A DNA stretch of 64,000 nt from Aspidapion aeneum (Eukaryota; Arthropoda; Insecta; Coleoptera; Brentidae): contig OY755047.1 of NCBI GenBank assembly GCA_963576565.1, positions 33,214,851-33,278,850 on the forward strand, in the 5' to 3' direction. Positions 43,746 through 55,345 of this stretch are shown one piece after another (positions within the stretch are counted from its first letter, which is position 1; each line of letters starts with the position of its first letter). Position numbers and translations under genes: made by a program. The notes under the pieces were generated by a model. The model was not told the DNA's origin. It made no database searches and saw only the letters and a list, made by a program, of their open reading frames with translations.

Positions 43746-44338
43746 AACCACTTTTGTTCTATTGTCATATATTAACAAAAAAAATGACGCCTTTCCATAC
43801 GGGTGGCGAGACCCTTTTAATTTTTTTTAACGTGCCTATTTATTGCGGTGGTTGTTAATTATCATGTCTATACTGTAGCCCAATTATTTTAGATGTAAGA
43901 AAGGAATAATATAGAGGAATAATTCTTGGCGCGTTTAAATAGCCTATGAGGAGTGGATTATAAAATTAAGAAATCGCAAAAAATTTTAATTTTTATCAAT
44001 ATTAATGTTATATATTATCAACTATTCTTTGTTCAATTATTATGTAATTTTCAGGAGGCATGTTATTTTCAACCCTTAATCCAATAGTACCAGCTTATTT
44101 TGCCTAAAATAACAAACTAACAAAAAAACTTATAGACTTTTTAAATGTGCGAAAAAGGACTATAAAATCTTGTGAGAAAAATTTCCGTGACCTAGGAAAT
44201 AGATTTAAATTTTAAATGCACCACTACTTCTTTGATAGGTGGTGCAGGATCAAATTTTCATCGAATTTTAGGGATTTTTCGTCATTGCTGTATAGTGTTT
44301 TTATTGTTAAAACTGTAGTTTATAGCACTGCAATATTG
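43746..44338. other. non-coding, nothing recognised
   Basis: AT-rich sequence without frames or clear repeats. Confidence 0.5.
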
Positions 44339-45598
44339 TGAGTTAATATTTACCTAAGTTAACTGATGTTATTAAATTTTTTTATTTATTTAGTCGGTTT
44401 AGAACGTTTTTCTACGTTGTCCGACGCCTATTCTCCACCTCCTTCGATCCTGACAATCATCTTCTGTCAGATTTTTTTGACTCATTGATCTTTGGATTGA
44501 CTGTTGCCATTCTAGTTTAGGACGCCCTCTTTTTCTGCGCCCTATTGGTTGCCATTCTAGGACCTGCTTTGGTAATCTTTCGTCGTTCATCCGTTGTACA
44601 TGGCCGTACCATATCAGTTGTCTTTTAGTGATGTCATCCGTTATGCTCCCTTCGATTCCCATTCTTTCTTTTATGATCTTATTTCTTATGTGATCTGTTC
44701 TAGATATTCTCATTGATCTTCTTATTGCATCCATTTCGACACGTTCCATTTTTGTTTTGTATTTTTCTGTTACGCGACAAGTCTCTATTCCATACAACAG
44801 CGTGCTTTTCACCATTGTTTCATATATGTTGAATTTTACATTCTTTTTTATCTCTCTGCTCCATAAAATACTGTTAAGACATCCAATAACCTTTTTTGCT
44901 TTTACTATTCTTTTTTCCAGTTCTTTACAGTCTGTTCCTGTCTTATCAAATGTGACACCCAAGTATACATACTCATTGCATGGAGATATTACTTGTCCAT
45001 TGTCTAGTTCTAACTCACTGGATTTGTTTCCAATACATAAGTACTGTGTCTTGTCCACGTTCACTGTTAATCCCCACTTTTGGTATTCTTCCATTAACTT
45101 TCTCATAATGGTAAATCGGTCGTTAAGTTGTATTCCCATGCCGTGCACTTTCCGTTTCCAGTTTTTTAGAGCTACTGCGATATATATTTTAAAAAGAGTT
45201 GGAGAAATACAACATCCCTGTCGTAAGCCTTTTGTTACCAGGAATTCTTTTGAAAGTCGATTTCCAATTTTAATTTTACATTTTGACCCTTTGTATAGTT
45301 CTTTTATCGCTTTTATGTATGTATGATTGATATTAGTCTGCTCTAGCACTGTCCATAGTTTTTCTACTGGAATGGTATCATATGCTTTTTGTAGGTCCAC
45401 AAAGGTAATATGAGTCTCTATATTTCTGGCGCTCCTTTTCTCAATTACTTGTTTAAGACAAAAAACATTATCACTACAAGATCTGCCTGCACGAAACCCA
45501 CTTTGCTCTTCTTCTTGTTCATGAAAATCCTTCTCTATTAGATCTCTAAGAATCCTACCGTACAATCTACTGAGAGTATTAAATGCCAATGATAACAT
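44339..45598 (-). pseudogene. RTE-like LINE reverse transcriptase, open but lacking the catalytic block
   Basis: A single 399-codon minus-strand frame (45598-44399). It carries QSGFRAGRSCSDNVFCLKQV, THITFVDLQKAYDTIPVEKL (motif A Asp), LVTKGLRQGCCISPTLFKIY (motif B) and, after a gap, KWGLTVNVDKTQYLCIGN, EYVYLGVTFDKTGTD and the C-terminal RRKRGRPKLEWQ/GQRRKTF signature. Where RTE-like elements have a ~25-30-residue block with F/Y-A-D-D between 'GIQLND' and 'RKLMEEY', this copy reads GIQLNDRFTIMRKLMEEY, so motif C is deleted in frame. The endonuclease and RT N-terminus are missing. The 3' end, 44339-44398, has TAAATAAATAAA-type sequence like RTE tails. Confidence 0.9.
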
Positions 45599-45750
45599 TT
45601 TTTAAAACTTTGTGTTTATATTTTTCTTCACTTTGTGATCAAAGCTCGCTGGCTACACAAAAAGAACTTGTCACTTTGTGATTAAAGCAACAAACTTTTC
45701 ACAGTTGCTCTTAAGTCCCAAGTGGTCAATTTGACTCAAGGAACTTTCAG
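45599..45750. other. flank of the LINE with a possible acceptor
   Basis: AT-rich. It contains two near copies of AACTTTGTG.TTAAAGC(A/T) type words and ends with GAACTTTCAG, which could act as a splice acceptor. Confidence 0.3.
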
Positions 45751-45866
45751 GATTTTCCGTGCGGACACCCTATGAAGTGTGGCTGAAGTGCAAAAAGAAG
45801 TTTTCAAAAAAAAGTATCGATTTAGATATTTTTGAGGGTGACAAATGTAAAGAAATATATTTCAAG
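45751..45866 (+). CDS. exon-like block of unknown gene
   Basis: A 116-nt open block lies between CTCAAGGAACTTTCAG (AG 45749-45750) and TTCAAG|GTATTT (45867). The frame starting at 45753 reads FSVRTPYEVWLKCKKKFSKK, then IDLDIFEGDKCKEIYFK, with protein-like composition (Trp, Cys pairs, charged residues), unlike the frames around it. Phase 2 to phase 0-type ends. I recognise no family and no partner exon nearby, so it may be a lone exon of a gene extending outside the window or a relic. Confidence 0.3.
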
Positions 45867-45974
45867 GTATTTGGAAGAACCCTTATTTTTATTGTTTTAT
45901 TGGAAAAACCTATATATTTTGAGTTACACGTTGAATTATTGATCTCTAATCTATATTACTACTTTACTAACTGA

Positions 45975-47160
45975 AATGAACCAGGTCCTGGGGATAAGGG
46001 AGGAGAGAAAAATCTACGGGATGTTTTTCCGAAAAAAAATATTGTAGAGTTGTATCAATATTGGTAGGGTTTTATTTTTATTTAGGACTTGTAGCACTCC
46101 GATGGCTCAAATTGGGTTTTGGTAGATACAGTGGACTATAATTAACATTGGCGCAAAAAATTCATTTAACTAGAGAAAGTAAATAATTTAAAAATTGTAG
46201 GGTAAATTTAAAAGAGAAACAAAACGGTGATATAGCCTCATGGAGAGGGACTTACCGCTGTTTTGAAGTTCCAAAGTGCAAGGTGTACACCTTTCCATAA
46301 GAGCTATGTGGCTTGAAGTTCCAACAGGATGATGGCACGATAATTTTAATTATTTGCTGAATTTTAAAGTGAATTTTCACTATTTTTAAAATTTAAATTT
46401 TAAGGTTGTCGTTTTCTAGACATGGCGACGCGCAGCACACTTTGTCTGTCTCTCAATCCTGCGCTTGCAGTTTTTTCGCACATGCGCACAGCACTTCACC
46501 CTCTATAGGAAACCATATCACTATATTTTAAATTTTATGGATATGTGAAAAACACGATAGAGGACGCTTGTAGTGTCAAAGTATATAAAAATAAGGAAAT
46601 AAGAAATAAAATGAGAATTCTTAAATTTAGAATAGAAATTACATTTTTTGCGTTTAATTCTCGCATTTTAATGCAATTTTGCTTTAGGTAAATTTTATAA
46701 TAACTAATAGTTGACCCATTTACTTAGGATTAATATAAATTTAAAACTAATAATTTTATGTTCAAGACAAAATTTTAGTCCATGAAAAATAGGAAAAAAT
46801 AAAAGTAAAATTCAAAAATAAAAGAAAAATAAAGAGGTTTTTTATGGAAACCAAACAAGACTATTTGGAGACCTCCCTGTGGTTGTAAAAGGTGTAAAAA
46901 ATCCTTTTTTAAAGGTGTCTTTTAGGGCGACATCTATACGGTTTTATTTAAAAAAATACATTGTCTCTTAATTTATTTTTTGTTTGTATGTGAAATTGTG
47001 TGTAATAGTGGACTTATCACCAAGCCATACAGATTAAAGAGGGGATAAAACTAATATGGGGTGTTTAACTGACTATTTATGAAGTTGTGGCGATATTAGC
47101 ATGGTTTTATAGGCTTTCGACCATTTAATGTACAGTTATATACTACTTATCTTTAATAAA
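45975..47160. other. non-coding, no gene seen
   Basis: AT-rich with short scattered frames only. 46420-46510 has somewhat higher GC (GCGACGCGCAGCACAC) without a recognised feature. Confidence 0.5.
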
Positions 47161-47169
47161 ATGATGAGG

Positions 47170-47212
47170 TGAATTCAACGAAGTTGAATATTCAACGAAG
47201 TTGAATTCAACC
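47170..47212. repeat. short palindromic duplication
   Basis: GAATTCAACGAAGTTGAAT is followed directly by ATTCAACGAAGTTGAATTC, a tandem copy that is also self-complementary. Confidence 0.7.
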
Positions 47213-47219
47213 TAGCTTG

Positions 47220-47990
47220 GTGAATTAAATTAATGTATAGGGTTGATCCTAAGTAGGTACCGCTTACTTAATGTAATAATTTGTATTGTTACTTACAGGG
47301 TTGGATGGGACAGGCGGGCAACTGGGCAAATGCCGGTACAATGGGGCTTTCCCACATTTTTCAGACTCAGCGGATTTGTGTACCTTAGGCATAGCTATTT
47401 ATTGGAAATTAATTCTTTTTTCCCAAAACCTCTTGGTTTTGGAGAAAATAAGGTTTAAAGTTGGAGTTCCAGAAAAACGTCGAAAGCATACTATGGAGCC
47501 AACCAACTTGACATGAAAAGTGGTATATGAGTGACCTGATGCGTGGGCCAATAACGTAAAATACCATTGGCGCGGAGCCTAACTTCACCTTTGATCTCCG
47601 ATGTCAAAACTTGAAGTGTCAGTTATATGTCATTTTTGTTTATTTGTTAACAAATTTTGTGATTTTGAAATTATCTTTTTAGTTTTTGAAAGTTTTATAT
47701 ATAAAAATTTGATTTTACAACTGAAAAGTGTTTGCGAGTGAACGTAGAAGCAAGAATTCTCGCGGAACAATATTTTTGTCATTTGTTGTCGACATCTGGG
47801 CACAATAAAGTGTGCCAAGATCACTGTAAGAAAAAGAATATTTAAATTTATATGAGTAGAAATAGAAGCAGAAAGTGATAAAAGTAGGGAATGCAAGGTT
47901 TTCACAGACAAAACCAAACAGTTTAGGAAATTAGGTATTGTTTTTAACACATTGACTGCCCCCATACAAAAAAAAATTACCTTTCTGAGG
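47220..47990. other. non-coding, no recognised element
   Basis: 47300-47400 has higher GC with GGATGGGACAGGCGGGCAAC. Overlapping frames (47243-47516, and 47630-48052 on the minus strand) do not resemble known proteins. Confidence 0.4.
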
Positions 47991-47999
47991 CCAAGTGTA

Positions 48000-48215
48000 A
48001 ATATATGCAGAACGAATTTTTTAGTATGGTACATAGGGAACTCATACGACATAAAAAAACCTGAGTTTTTGGAAATGGTCTATAGCAAGTGCTATTTTTT
48101 AAGTGATTTTTGTAATATTATTGAGAAATAATTATATATTTATTAGGGGTATGGACCATTTACAAAAACTCAAAGGTTCCCCATGTACTGTAATAAAAAA
48201 TTTGCACTGCTTGTC
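48000..48215. mobile_element. ~215-bp foldback MITE
   Basis: Left arm GTATGGTACATAGGGAAC and CCTGAGTTTTTGGAAATGGTC are found inverted at the right as GACCATTTACAAAAACTCAAA and GGTTCCCCATGTACTGTAAT. Arms ~65 bp, with mismatches. Confidence 0.7.
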
Positions 48216-48449
48216 CATTTAACTCAAAAATAAATTTTTACACTCATTCGATGCAGATTGGGATTAAAAGCAAAATAGCTATGATAGGTCGAAATGTCAA
48301 ATTTTGAATTTGTACTGTCCTTATTCTCACTAATTCATTTTAGTTACCAGTTTGATCTCTGGGACCAGCTTGAACTTTGGCACAAAAGAACATTGGGTGA
48401 TACTCGATCAAAGTTACTCCTCCCCCCCCCCACAGTAATTATTGTATCA

Positions 48450-48845
48450 TTGTACAGGTATGTTTCATGGAAAATGGAAATATCTCCATTAGAGGTATCA
48501 AAAATGGATGTTGTGATAAATGATTGGAAAGCTCTTAAAAATGCTAAAAATAGTGTATTTAGTTTTTTTTCTCAGACAGGCCCCTCCTGCTCAGATGACA
48601 TAGTCCAGTAATGGTATGTATTTAGAAAAATCAAAATATCTCCATTGCCGGTGGCAATATTGGACAACATAATACATCATTGAAAAGCTCTTTCAAAATG
48701 CCCTAAAAAAATCCAAAACATTATTTGAACCATTTTTTTTTCTTGGACAAACTCCCCCACTCAAAAATACAGAATATATGCATTGCATGTTACCTAACTG
48801 GATATGATAAATTGTTGGAAAGCCCTCAAATAACTCGGATCGAGT
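48450..48845. repeat. diverged ~160-bp tandem repeat, about 2.5 units
   Basis: The blocks 'ATATCTCCATT(A/G)..GGT', 'ATGATTGGAAAGCTCTT / ATTGAAAAGCTCTTTC / TTGTTGGAAAGCCCTC' and 'CTC(A/G)GACA(G/A)(G/A)C' recur at roughly 150-160-bp spacing. The frame at 48294-48611 lies on this repeat and is not called as a gene. Confidence 0.55.
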
Positions 48846-49048
48846 GTCTACTGACGTTTTTTGTTATGCCTTAGTATATGAACAAGCATGGTGCAAATTT
48901 TGAAACTGACAGTTAAATATTTTTTACAATAAATCATCAAACTGACAGCAGAATATGTTGATGTGACAAATAACAGCACACAAATATTTAGTCATGGCCT
49001 TATTAAGTTTGCAAGCAACCTTTGTGTAGATCATTAAGCTAAAGGATA

Positions 49049-49775
49049 TACAGGATGTCTCTAAAAGGTCTGTACAAAATCTTAGCACATATTCCTGAGG
49101 TCAAAATAAGTCAATTTAAAGCAACTTACCTTAGTCCAAAATTGCTCTGTTTCAGAGATACAGGGTGGTAAATTAAAAATTGATTGTCTTGAAATTTTTG
49201 AACATTTCTCAACACATTACTTTAAAAATTGGTACTCAGGGATTTTTTGGGATGTGAAACCTAAATATGGATACCTTTTCACTGTGGCCATTAGAGGGCG
49301 CTTCACAATGCTCTTTTTATAGTTTAAAACGACTATAACTTTTTTCTCAGTGTAACTTTTAACTTTTTTTTGTGAAGAAAATATTTTCCTGATTCTTTTT
49401 AAGCCAAAAAGGTACTCTTGTTAACATGCGCTAAAGTAAGTCGTTTTCGAGATATTTCCGTTCTTAGTGTTCGTTGCCGCAACAGAATACTGAAATCATT
49501 TTGAATGACTATTTCACTAAAGTGTTTTACTTTTACACTGGCAAAATGTCATAGCAACGCCCAGTTTTCTACTGACTATTGTTCTCCAAGCTTTATTCAA
49601 GTTTGTTGCTTTTCGGCAATTTCACTCATGAAATTTTTTAATTAATTTTTAAATTTACCACCCTGTATCTCTGAAACAGAGCAATTTCGGACTAAGGTAA
49701 TGCTTTAAATCGACTTATTTTGACCTCAGGAATATGTGCTAAGATTTTGTACAGACCTTTTAGAGACACCCTGTA
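49049..49775. mobile_element. ~725-bp MITE, CAGGGTGTCTCTAAAAGG family, copy 1
   Basis: The left end (TA)CAGGATGTCTCTAAAAGGTC is repeated inverted at the right end as GACCTTTTAGAGACACCCTG(TA). The ends pair for about 130 bp, including AATCTTAGCACATATTCCTG and GATACAGGGTGGTAAATT. A shorter relative is at 59785-60186. TA flanks on both sides suit Tc1/mariner-type or related TA targeting. Confidence 0.85.
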
Positions 49776-50354
49776 CAGGGTGTTTCCTAATTGAATGTCA
49801 ATATTTATGGGGGTGATTTTTGGGCCCATTTTAAGAAAAAAACTTCATATGAAGATATGTCCCAAACATCTTACCTGTTGAGATACAGGGTGGTCATATT
49901 AACTATATTGTTATGACCATGGAGAGAAGCGGTTTTTATTTTTTTAAGAGAAAACCGTGCATCGGATTGAAAAAAATCAAGTGATCAAATTTGGTTAGAA
50001 ATGATTGAGGATTTCAAAAATAATTTTTATTTCAGGAAAAATCAGTGCCATGCCATCAATGTCTGCCAAAATATGCAGGTCAAATTACGTACGAACGCCA
50101 CTGATGGAAATTAAAATAAAGTGATACATTAAAAAAATGCCTCTTGAATCATAGTACATGTATGACAAATTTCATTAAAATATCTGAAGTGGTATTGTAG
50201 ATATTAATAGTAAATTATTTATTTTTGAAAACTTTACCACCCTGTATCTCAAAAGGTGAGATGTTTGGGACATATGTTCATATGAAGTTTTTTTCTTAAA
50301 ATGGGCCCAAAAATCACCCCTATAAATATTGACATTCAATTAGGAAACACCCTG
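49776..50354. mobile_element. ~580-bp MITE, CAGGGTGTTTCCTAATTG family
   Basis: The inverted ends CAGGGTGTTTCCTAATTGAA and TTCAATTAGGAAACACCCTG pair for ~130 bp (also GGGGTGATTTTTGGGCCCAT and its complement). It directly abuts the preceding MITE: the junction reads ACCCTG-TA-CAGGGT, with a single TA shared by both. Confidence 0.85.
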
Positions 50355-50366
50355 AATATGTATGCA

Positions 50367-50521
50367 CAGGGTGTTGCCATATATTTCAACCAATGTCTAC
50401 TGCAATTATTTTAAGAGCATGTATTTTCTGGCAGTTTAGGATTAACTCTACAACTTTTGCTTTTACACCCCTTTTCTATCTCTTAAGCCCAGTAGGCCTT
50501 GGTTAAAATATATGGACACAT
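50367..50521. mobile_element. ~155-bp MITE, CAGGGTGTTGCCATATATTT family
   Basis: The left end CAGGGTGTTGCCATATATTT and the right end AAATATATGGACACA pair as imperfect inverted repeats. It lies 12 bp from the previous element, the third CAGGGTGT-ended MITE in a row. Confidence 0.65.
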
Positions 50522-50719
50522 ACTTCATGGTTAGGGAAAGGTTACTTAAACATAGTGCAGTTTTTTATTTAAATTTAAAAAACACATTATGCTAGCTGCT
50601 AAGCAAGGTTGTCAAGTTATAACTTTTTGAAAAATTTTTACCAAAATTTGGTTGTGTAAGTCTTTTTTTTTTAATTTTAATTTGGAGAAAAAAAAACAAT
50701 GTGAATTTTTTTATTTTGT

Positions 50720-50846
50720 AGAAGCCTGGACGATAACTGATGCTGCCTGCAAAAAACTTGAAGCTTTTGGGATGAGGTGCTACTGCCATCTGCTAAAAAT
50801 ATCTTGGAGTCATGTAAACAACCAAATTGCAATGCATGAAAAATGA
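50720..50846 (+). pseudogene. LINE C-terminal fragment
   Basis: The frame reads EAWTITDAACKKLEAFGMRC, then YCHLLKISW and a stop at 50844-50846. This is the C-terminal 'EAWTL....K.L.AFEMWCYR+(M/L)L+ISW' block common in insect LINE ORFs. It stands alone without RT motifs. The preceding TTTTGTAG looks like an acceptor but is probably chance. Confidence 0.7.
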
Positions 50847-50984
50847 AAATATAATATAATTTTTTTTTTTTGAAAATATGTATAAATTATAAATTAAAGC
50901 CTCTCTTGTTTCAAAACAGCATTATTTAATATTTTATTCATTCATTAAAAAAATATTTATATATAATTAAACCACAGTTTTGTG

Positions 50985-51691
50985 CTCAAGCCCTAAGTTA
51001 GGGTGGCCCATAGTGCAGCAGGTGATAGAGGAGGCTATTTCCGAGAAAAAAGTTAATATCACATGGGGGCCAACACACATCTGTTTTTAAGATATAAGAT
51101 TTTTAAAGTTAGAGGAGTGGTGGGGAAAAGGGTTTTACCAAAAAAAGGAAATCTGTCACAGCCCGCTAAATACTTAGCTAATTGTGATTTTAAAATGTGG
51201 TATTCCTTTTTTCGATAAAATTACAAGTTTAGGAGATACAAGCTGTAACCTCCAAAAATGTATAAAAAATAATTTTTTCAAAAAATAAATTTTTGCATAC
51301 TTATTCTTTTAAGTAATATCAATAATTTTTTTTATTATTACCTATGTCTCGCTAGACACTTGTTTTTATTAACAAAAAATTTCATTCATAAAAGTTAATG
51401 ACAAAAAAATAGCTTTTTCTAAAAAAAATTGAACGACTAATTTTTTTAAAAATAATTTTGGCTTCAATTTATTGCTTTTGTTCTGATACACGACGTTACC
51501 TAATTTCATATTTATACTGTGTTTTTTTTTTAAGTTATCAAAAAAGTTTAAAAAATCGCCAACTTTGATGGTCTGTATCTCGACAATGAAAGAGTTTTGA
51601 CCCATGCATTATAGGAACTTTTTCATCAGACATCACCTCCTCTATCACCTGTTGGCCTATGGCCCCTAAGTTATGGGATACCCTGTATAGT
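50985..51691. mobile_element. ~700-bp MITE, relative of 62690-63752
   Basis: The ends pair as inverted repeats: CCCTAAGTTAGGGTGGCCCA with GCAGGTGATAGAGGAGG at the left, CCTCCTCTATCACCTG with GGCCTATGGCCCCTAAGTTA at the right. Inner blocks GGGTTTTACCAAAAAAAGGA and ATGGTCTGTATCTCGACAAT are shared with 62690-63752, and the second also with 13930-14210. Confidence 0.8.
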
Positions 51692-52760
51692 ATCCCAAAG
51701 GAAGCCAGTCTTAATCATTGTGTCCCCCGAAGGCAGTGTTTTATTATCACTTATTTTTATCCTTTTCATTAATGACATGATTGAATATATTCTGAATCTT
51801 TGCCAAATTATTAAAATAGTAATGTATGCTGATGATTGTACAATAGTAATAACAAGCCGAAACATTAAAAGAGCTTAAGGCAAATACAATCTTTATTTTA
51901 AAAATTTTTAGTGAATGGTGTGAGAAAAACAAGCTATAAATCCAACAAAAACAGTAAAACAAATCACTGACATAAATCTTATATTAAAAAAAAAAAAAAT
52001 CGGTTGCAGACATGTACGTTTTTGGGTTTTCACATAGTAGATGAAATGCTTACACTATATTATGTAGCAAGAAAGTTGGGTGTGAGCAAGTTTTCTTGCA
52101 ATATTAAACCTCAAAAATCTTTTAGCAACAAAACAACTAGTAAATATTTATTATTCTTTGGCATTTAGCCATATAATGTATCAGATACTTTTCTGGGGCC
52201 AAGACAGAAACTTTAAGTGCATTCTGATACTGCAAAATCGCATATTAAGAGAAATTTTTAAAGCAAATGCTCTTGGATCATGCAAACCTATATTTAAAGA
52301 GCACAATATTTTGCCAGCACCTTGTATTCTAATTCTTGAGGCACCAATTTATGTACGGAGGTACCAAGATCAGTTCCCAGCTGTAAATAGCTTCCATCAC
52401 CACAATACAAGGTCTGCATCCAGCAATAGTAAAAGCCCTTATTTTCTTCTGCAACAAAATTTAACTCTATCCCTCACAGGGTTAGAAACCAACCCAGTCT
52501 AAAAAAAAATGTGTGCTTAAGACCACACGGCAGAAGTGTAAACTTCAACAAGGCAAAATTAATAATACTGGCCTTCATCTGCACTCAAGCCGACTTCACC
52601 CGAATGAGCGTTACATAGCCGAGCCTGACGGCTCAGTTCAATTCACTACCCACAAAAACTGCTAAACGCGCCTGGAGAAGTTTACACTTCAAAAATTTAA
52701 ACTTGAACTAAGGAAATTTTTCAGAGATCGAGAGGAGGCTAAAAAAAATATATTTTTTAA
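51692..52760 (+). pseudogene. LINE RT relic (motif C to C-terminus)
   Basis: Begins with a motif B remnant (SPEGSVLLSLIFILFINDMI) and an intact YADD at 51825-51836 (IVMYADDCTIVIT). Many stops and shifts follow. A C-terminal part is recognisable in 52158-52502 (LFWGQDRNFKCILILQNRIL, then SCKPIFKEHNILPAPCILIL, HHHNTRSASSN), matching the 'IFWG....RVF.LQK+.IR.I....S C+P.F....IL.....YI' C-terminus of Jockey-type LINEs. The 5' part is absent, cut off at the MITE end on the left. Confidence 0.8.
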
Positions 52761-52789
52761 AAATTAACTTAATGTGTGCTAGAACCATA

Positions 52790-53765
52790 CATTTAATACA
52801 TTAAAACTCTCATTATTTTTATTTGTTTTTGGGTTACTGTAAACATTTTCTTTTTTTTACCTTACCTACTTTTTGTGACATTGTCTAAATTTACTATTGA
52901 AAATCTTTTTGACAATTAAATAATTTGATTTGAACCAAAGTTTGCGAACTACCATGCAAAAGTAAAACAACTATAAAAGCGTGATTGTTTTAAAAAAATC
53001 AACCCTGCAATGTCTAAGTTAATATAAAATTTGCAATTCTCAAGATTATAAATCTAATACAGTAAATTTTATTATGATATATCACACATCACATTAAAAT
53101 TTCGACCCTATGTTAACTTTTGCTCTGCATCTTATTAAATGTTAAAATTTGGTACATATGTAGTATGGATTCCCTTCAATCTAATAAGCAAACATTTGTT
53201 TTAATTAAACCTTTATAAAATAATTTTAAAAATTGTTAATATTTCCTCGAAAATATTTATATTGGGTAATCTAAACAAGTCAGATTGGTCACTGCTAACA
53301 AAATTAAAAACAAGCCCATAAAAAAAATATATATTTTTTACAGTTTGGTTCGGTTCGGTTCGCCTGTAGCTAGGGGCTCGAAATTTTAACAGGTAAATCC
53401 CTAAGATATATAATAAAAAAAATAATATTGTATGTTAATATTTTTTCTTTTTTATCAATAACTAAAAAAACAACTTAGAAATTTAATTTTACAAATAAAA
53501 CAAATTTGCAAATTTAACTGGAACTTATAAAAACCATTTTACAGTGGAAGAAAAGTTATTATAAACAAACAAAAGGAGGCAAAAAAATAGTGCAACATTT
53601 AAAAAAACATTAGTTTATTGTACTAAATTAGGAATAATAAAAATATGTATTATGTTTTTAACTTAATATATATTTTAAACTTAACCTAGACTAAAAATTC
53701 GAAATTTACTATTTTATTTTGAAATACAAAATGGAACAATGCCCTGAAGGCTGCTTATAGCATTA
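52790..53765. other. non-coding, AT-rich
   Basis: No gene or clear element. A (TTCGG)n-like tract, TTGGTTCGGTTCGGTTCG, is at 53344-53361. Confidence 0.5.
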
Positions 53766-53767
53766 CT

Positions 53768-53905
53768 AGAGACCCTGTACGTCTCTCTAAACAGTGCTAG
53801 AGTATATAGGACGATATTTCCCTGATTTTGACTTAAATAAAATTGACTTTGGTAAGTTTGTCGCGTCTCTATTTCTTTAAAGTATGTCATACATACATGG
53901 TCTCT
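53768..53905. mobile_element. ~138-bp MITE, family of 27086/34020
   Basis: The ends AGAGACCCTGTA and TACATGGTCTCT are inverted. The right half (GACTTAAATAAA..TTGAC..., GTTTGTCGCGTCTCTATTTC, TATGTCATACATACA) matches 33945-34016. Unlike that copy, it is not interrupted. Confidence 0.75.
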
Positions 53906-53929
53906 AAGCAGGCCTAGCTCAGTCAGGCC

Positions 53930-54500
53930 CTACGCATTCAGATACTGCATTTAATAAAAGGAGTAACATACTTTGGATAAACATGAGACTCTTTCGAATA
54001 TTTAGAATGGGTTCCTTCCCTAACATGTGCTTTTTGGTAATAGGGAGTTTTTGGAATGCTTATTTGACACTTCATTACGATAGTATCAAGCACTGCGCAC
54101 TGCCTTAAGCTACAAAGCCCTCTCATTTTTGTAAGTGGTAATTTTTTAATTTATGGATTTTGTGTCCAGCTTGTATTAAAAATGATAAAATATCACCAGT
54201 TTCTAACATTAAAACATTTATTTTGTAAAAAAAAGCTCAAAAAAATGTTAGGTTGACTTTTACAAATACCAGTTTTAAAGGTATTTCAAAAACTGTGGTA
54301 GTGGGCTGTTAACCACTATCTCAACAACTGTTAAAGTTGTCAAAATTTCAATAATTTCGAAAACTGCCTCAAAAAGTGTCAGCTTCTTTGAAAAGCTTCT
54401 GGAGATCATTTTTGAAACAGACAAGATTTGCTTTCTATTAACGTACACTCGTGCTTGTAAAAAACCCATACAAGGAAACTTGTAATAGGGTACTTATATT
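53930..54500. mobile_element. diverged copy of the 59400-62140 foldback family, one arm
   Basis: ACTGCATTTAATAAAAGGAG then TAACATACTTTGGATAAACA and TGAGACTC correspond to the arm start at 59455-59515 (TGATAGAAGCAACACACTTA..). Later blocks ('CAACTTTAACAGTTGTTGAG', 'ATCATTTTTGAAACAGACAA') match 59640-59690 in order. Confidence 0.5.
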
Positions 54501-54949
54501 TTGTTGTTGACTAAGTTTATAGTGTTAGTACCAAATGACATTTAAAAGATTGACTTTGACATTTTGGTTGTCACACAAAACTTAAAAATGCCAAGATATC
54601 TTAACTGGATTTTCAGTAACTTACACTAAAAATTATCAGTAATAATTTTTTTGTATACGGGATTTTTAGGAGCACAAGTGTACATCGCTAATACAAAACT
54701 AGCAAATTTCATTAAATTTGTATGTATACAAGATGGAGACAATATTAACATTTTTTTAAAAACACAATTTTTAGTTTTTGCTCAATATTTTGAAAACCCC
54801 TGTAGAATCTTTAATTTCTATACAGCATCTGGTGGGGATTGAAATGGCGCAACTTTTTTCCCGTTTAAACAAAATTGTATCTCTTACTTTTTTCGAAATC
54901 CCCATGTAGTTACTTTAATCTGTATATCCAGGAATCGTCATTTAAGACA

Positions 54950-55345
54950 ATAATGTTTAATAAAAGAATGAACCACACTTAGTATGAATATACATGAGAT
55001 TCCCGCAAACATTTTAGATTCAACCACGGTTGCCTTCGCTGTGGAAGCGGTTAAAGGTAAGTGTCAGCTTCCAAAATTATTTCCAGGCCTTTTTCTCAAA
55101 GTTAATAATTTTGCAATTGCAAGAAACAGTTAAAAAGCATATTAAAGGTGGGAACCACTCCTTCACCGGGCATCCTCAATCTAAAATGGACGTCCTGTGG
55201 TATGTGGGTATGATTGTCTTAAATAAAGATACCTGGATTAATAAAAATTTAAACGTTCTTCCTTAAATGATTGGAGTCTCATACCTATCCATACCAAGTG
55301 TGTTGCTCCTTTCGTTAAACGCAGTATTTCGCTAAAAATGTAGGG
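54950..55345. mobile_element. ~395-bp foldback of the same family
   Basis: The left GAATGAACCACACTTAGTAT with ATACATGAGATTC and the right GAGTCTCATACCTATCCATA with CCAAGTGTGTTGCTCC are inverted. The interior includes a short frame (55030-55266) that I do not regard as a gene. Confidence 0.6.

Noticed and set aside
44757..45326. 189-codon plus-strand frame with hydrophobic stretches
   Set aside because: Antisense to the RTE-like ORF, which has recognisable RT motifs.
48294..48611. 105-codon frame
   Set aside because: Overlaps a diverged tandem repeat and a C-run; no family resemblance.
50710..50720. TTTTGTAG before 50720 as a splice acceptor for a host exon
   Set aside because: The following peptide is a LINE C-terminal block, so the exon reading is unnecessary.
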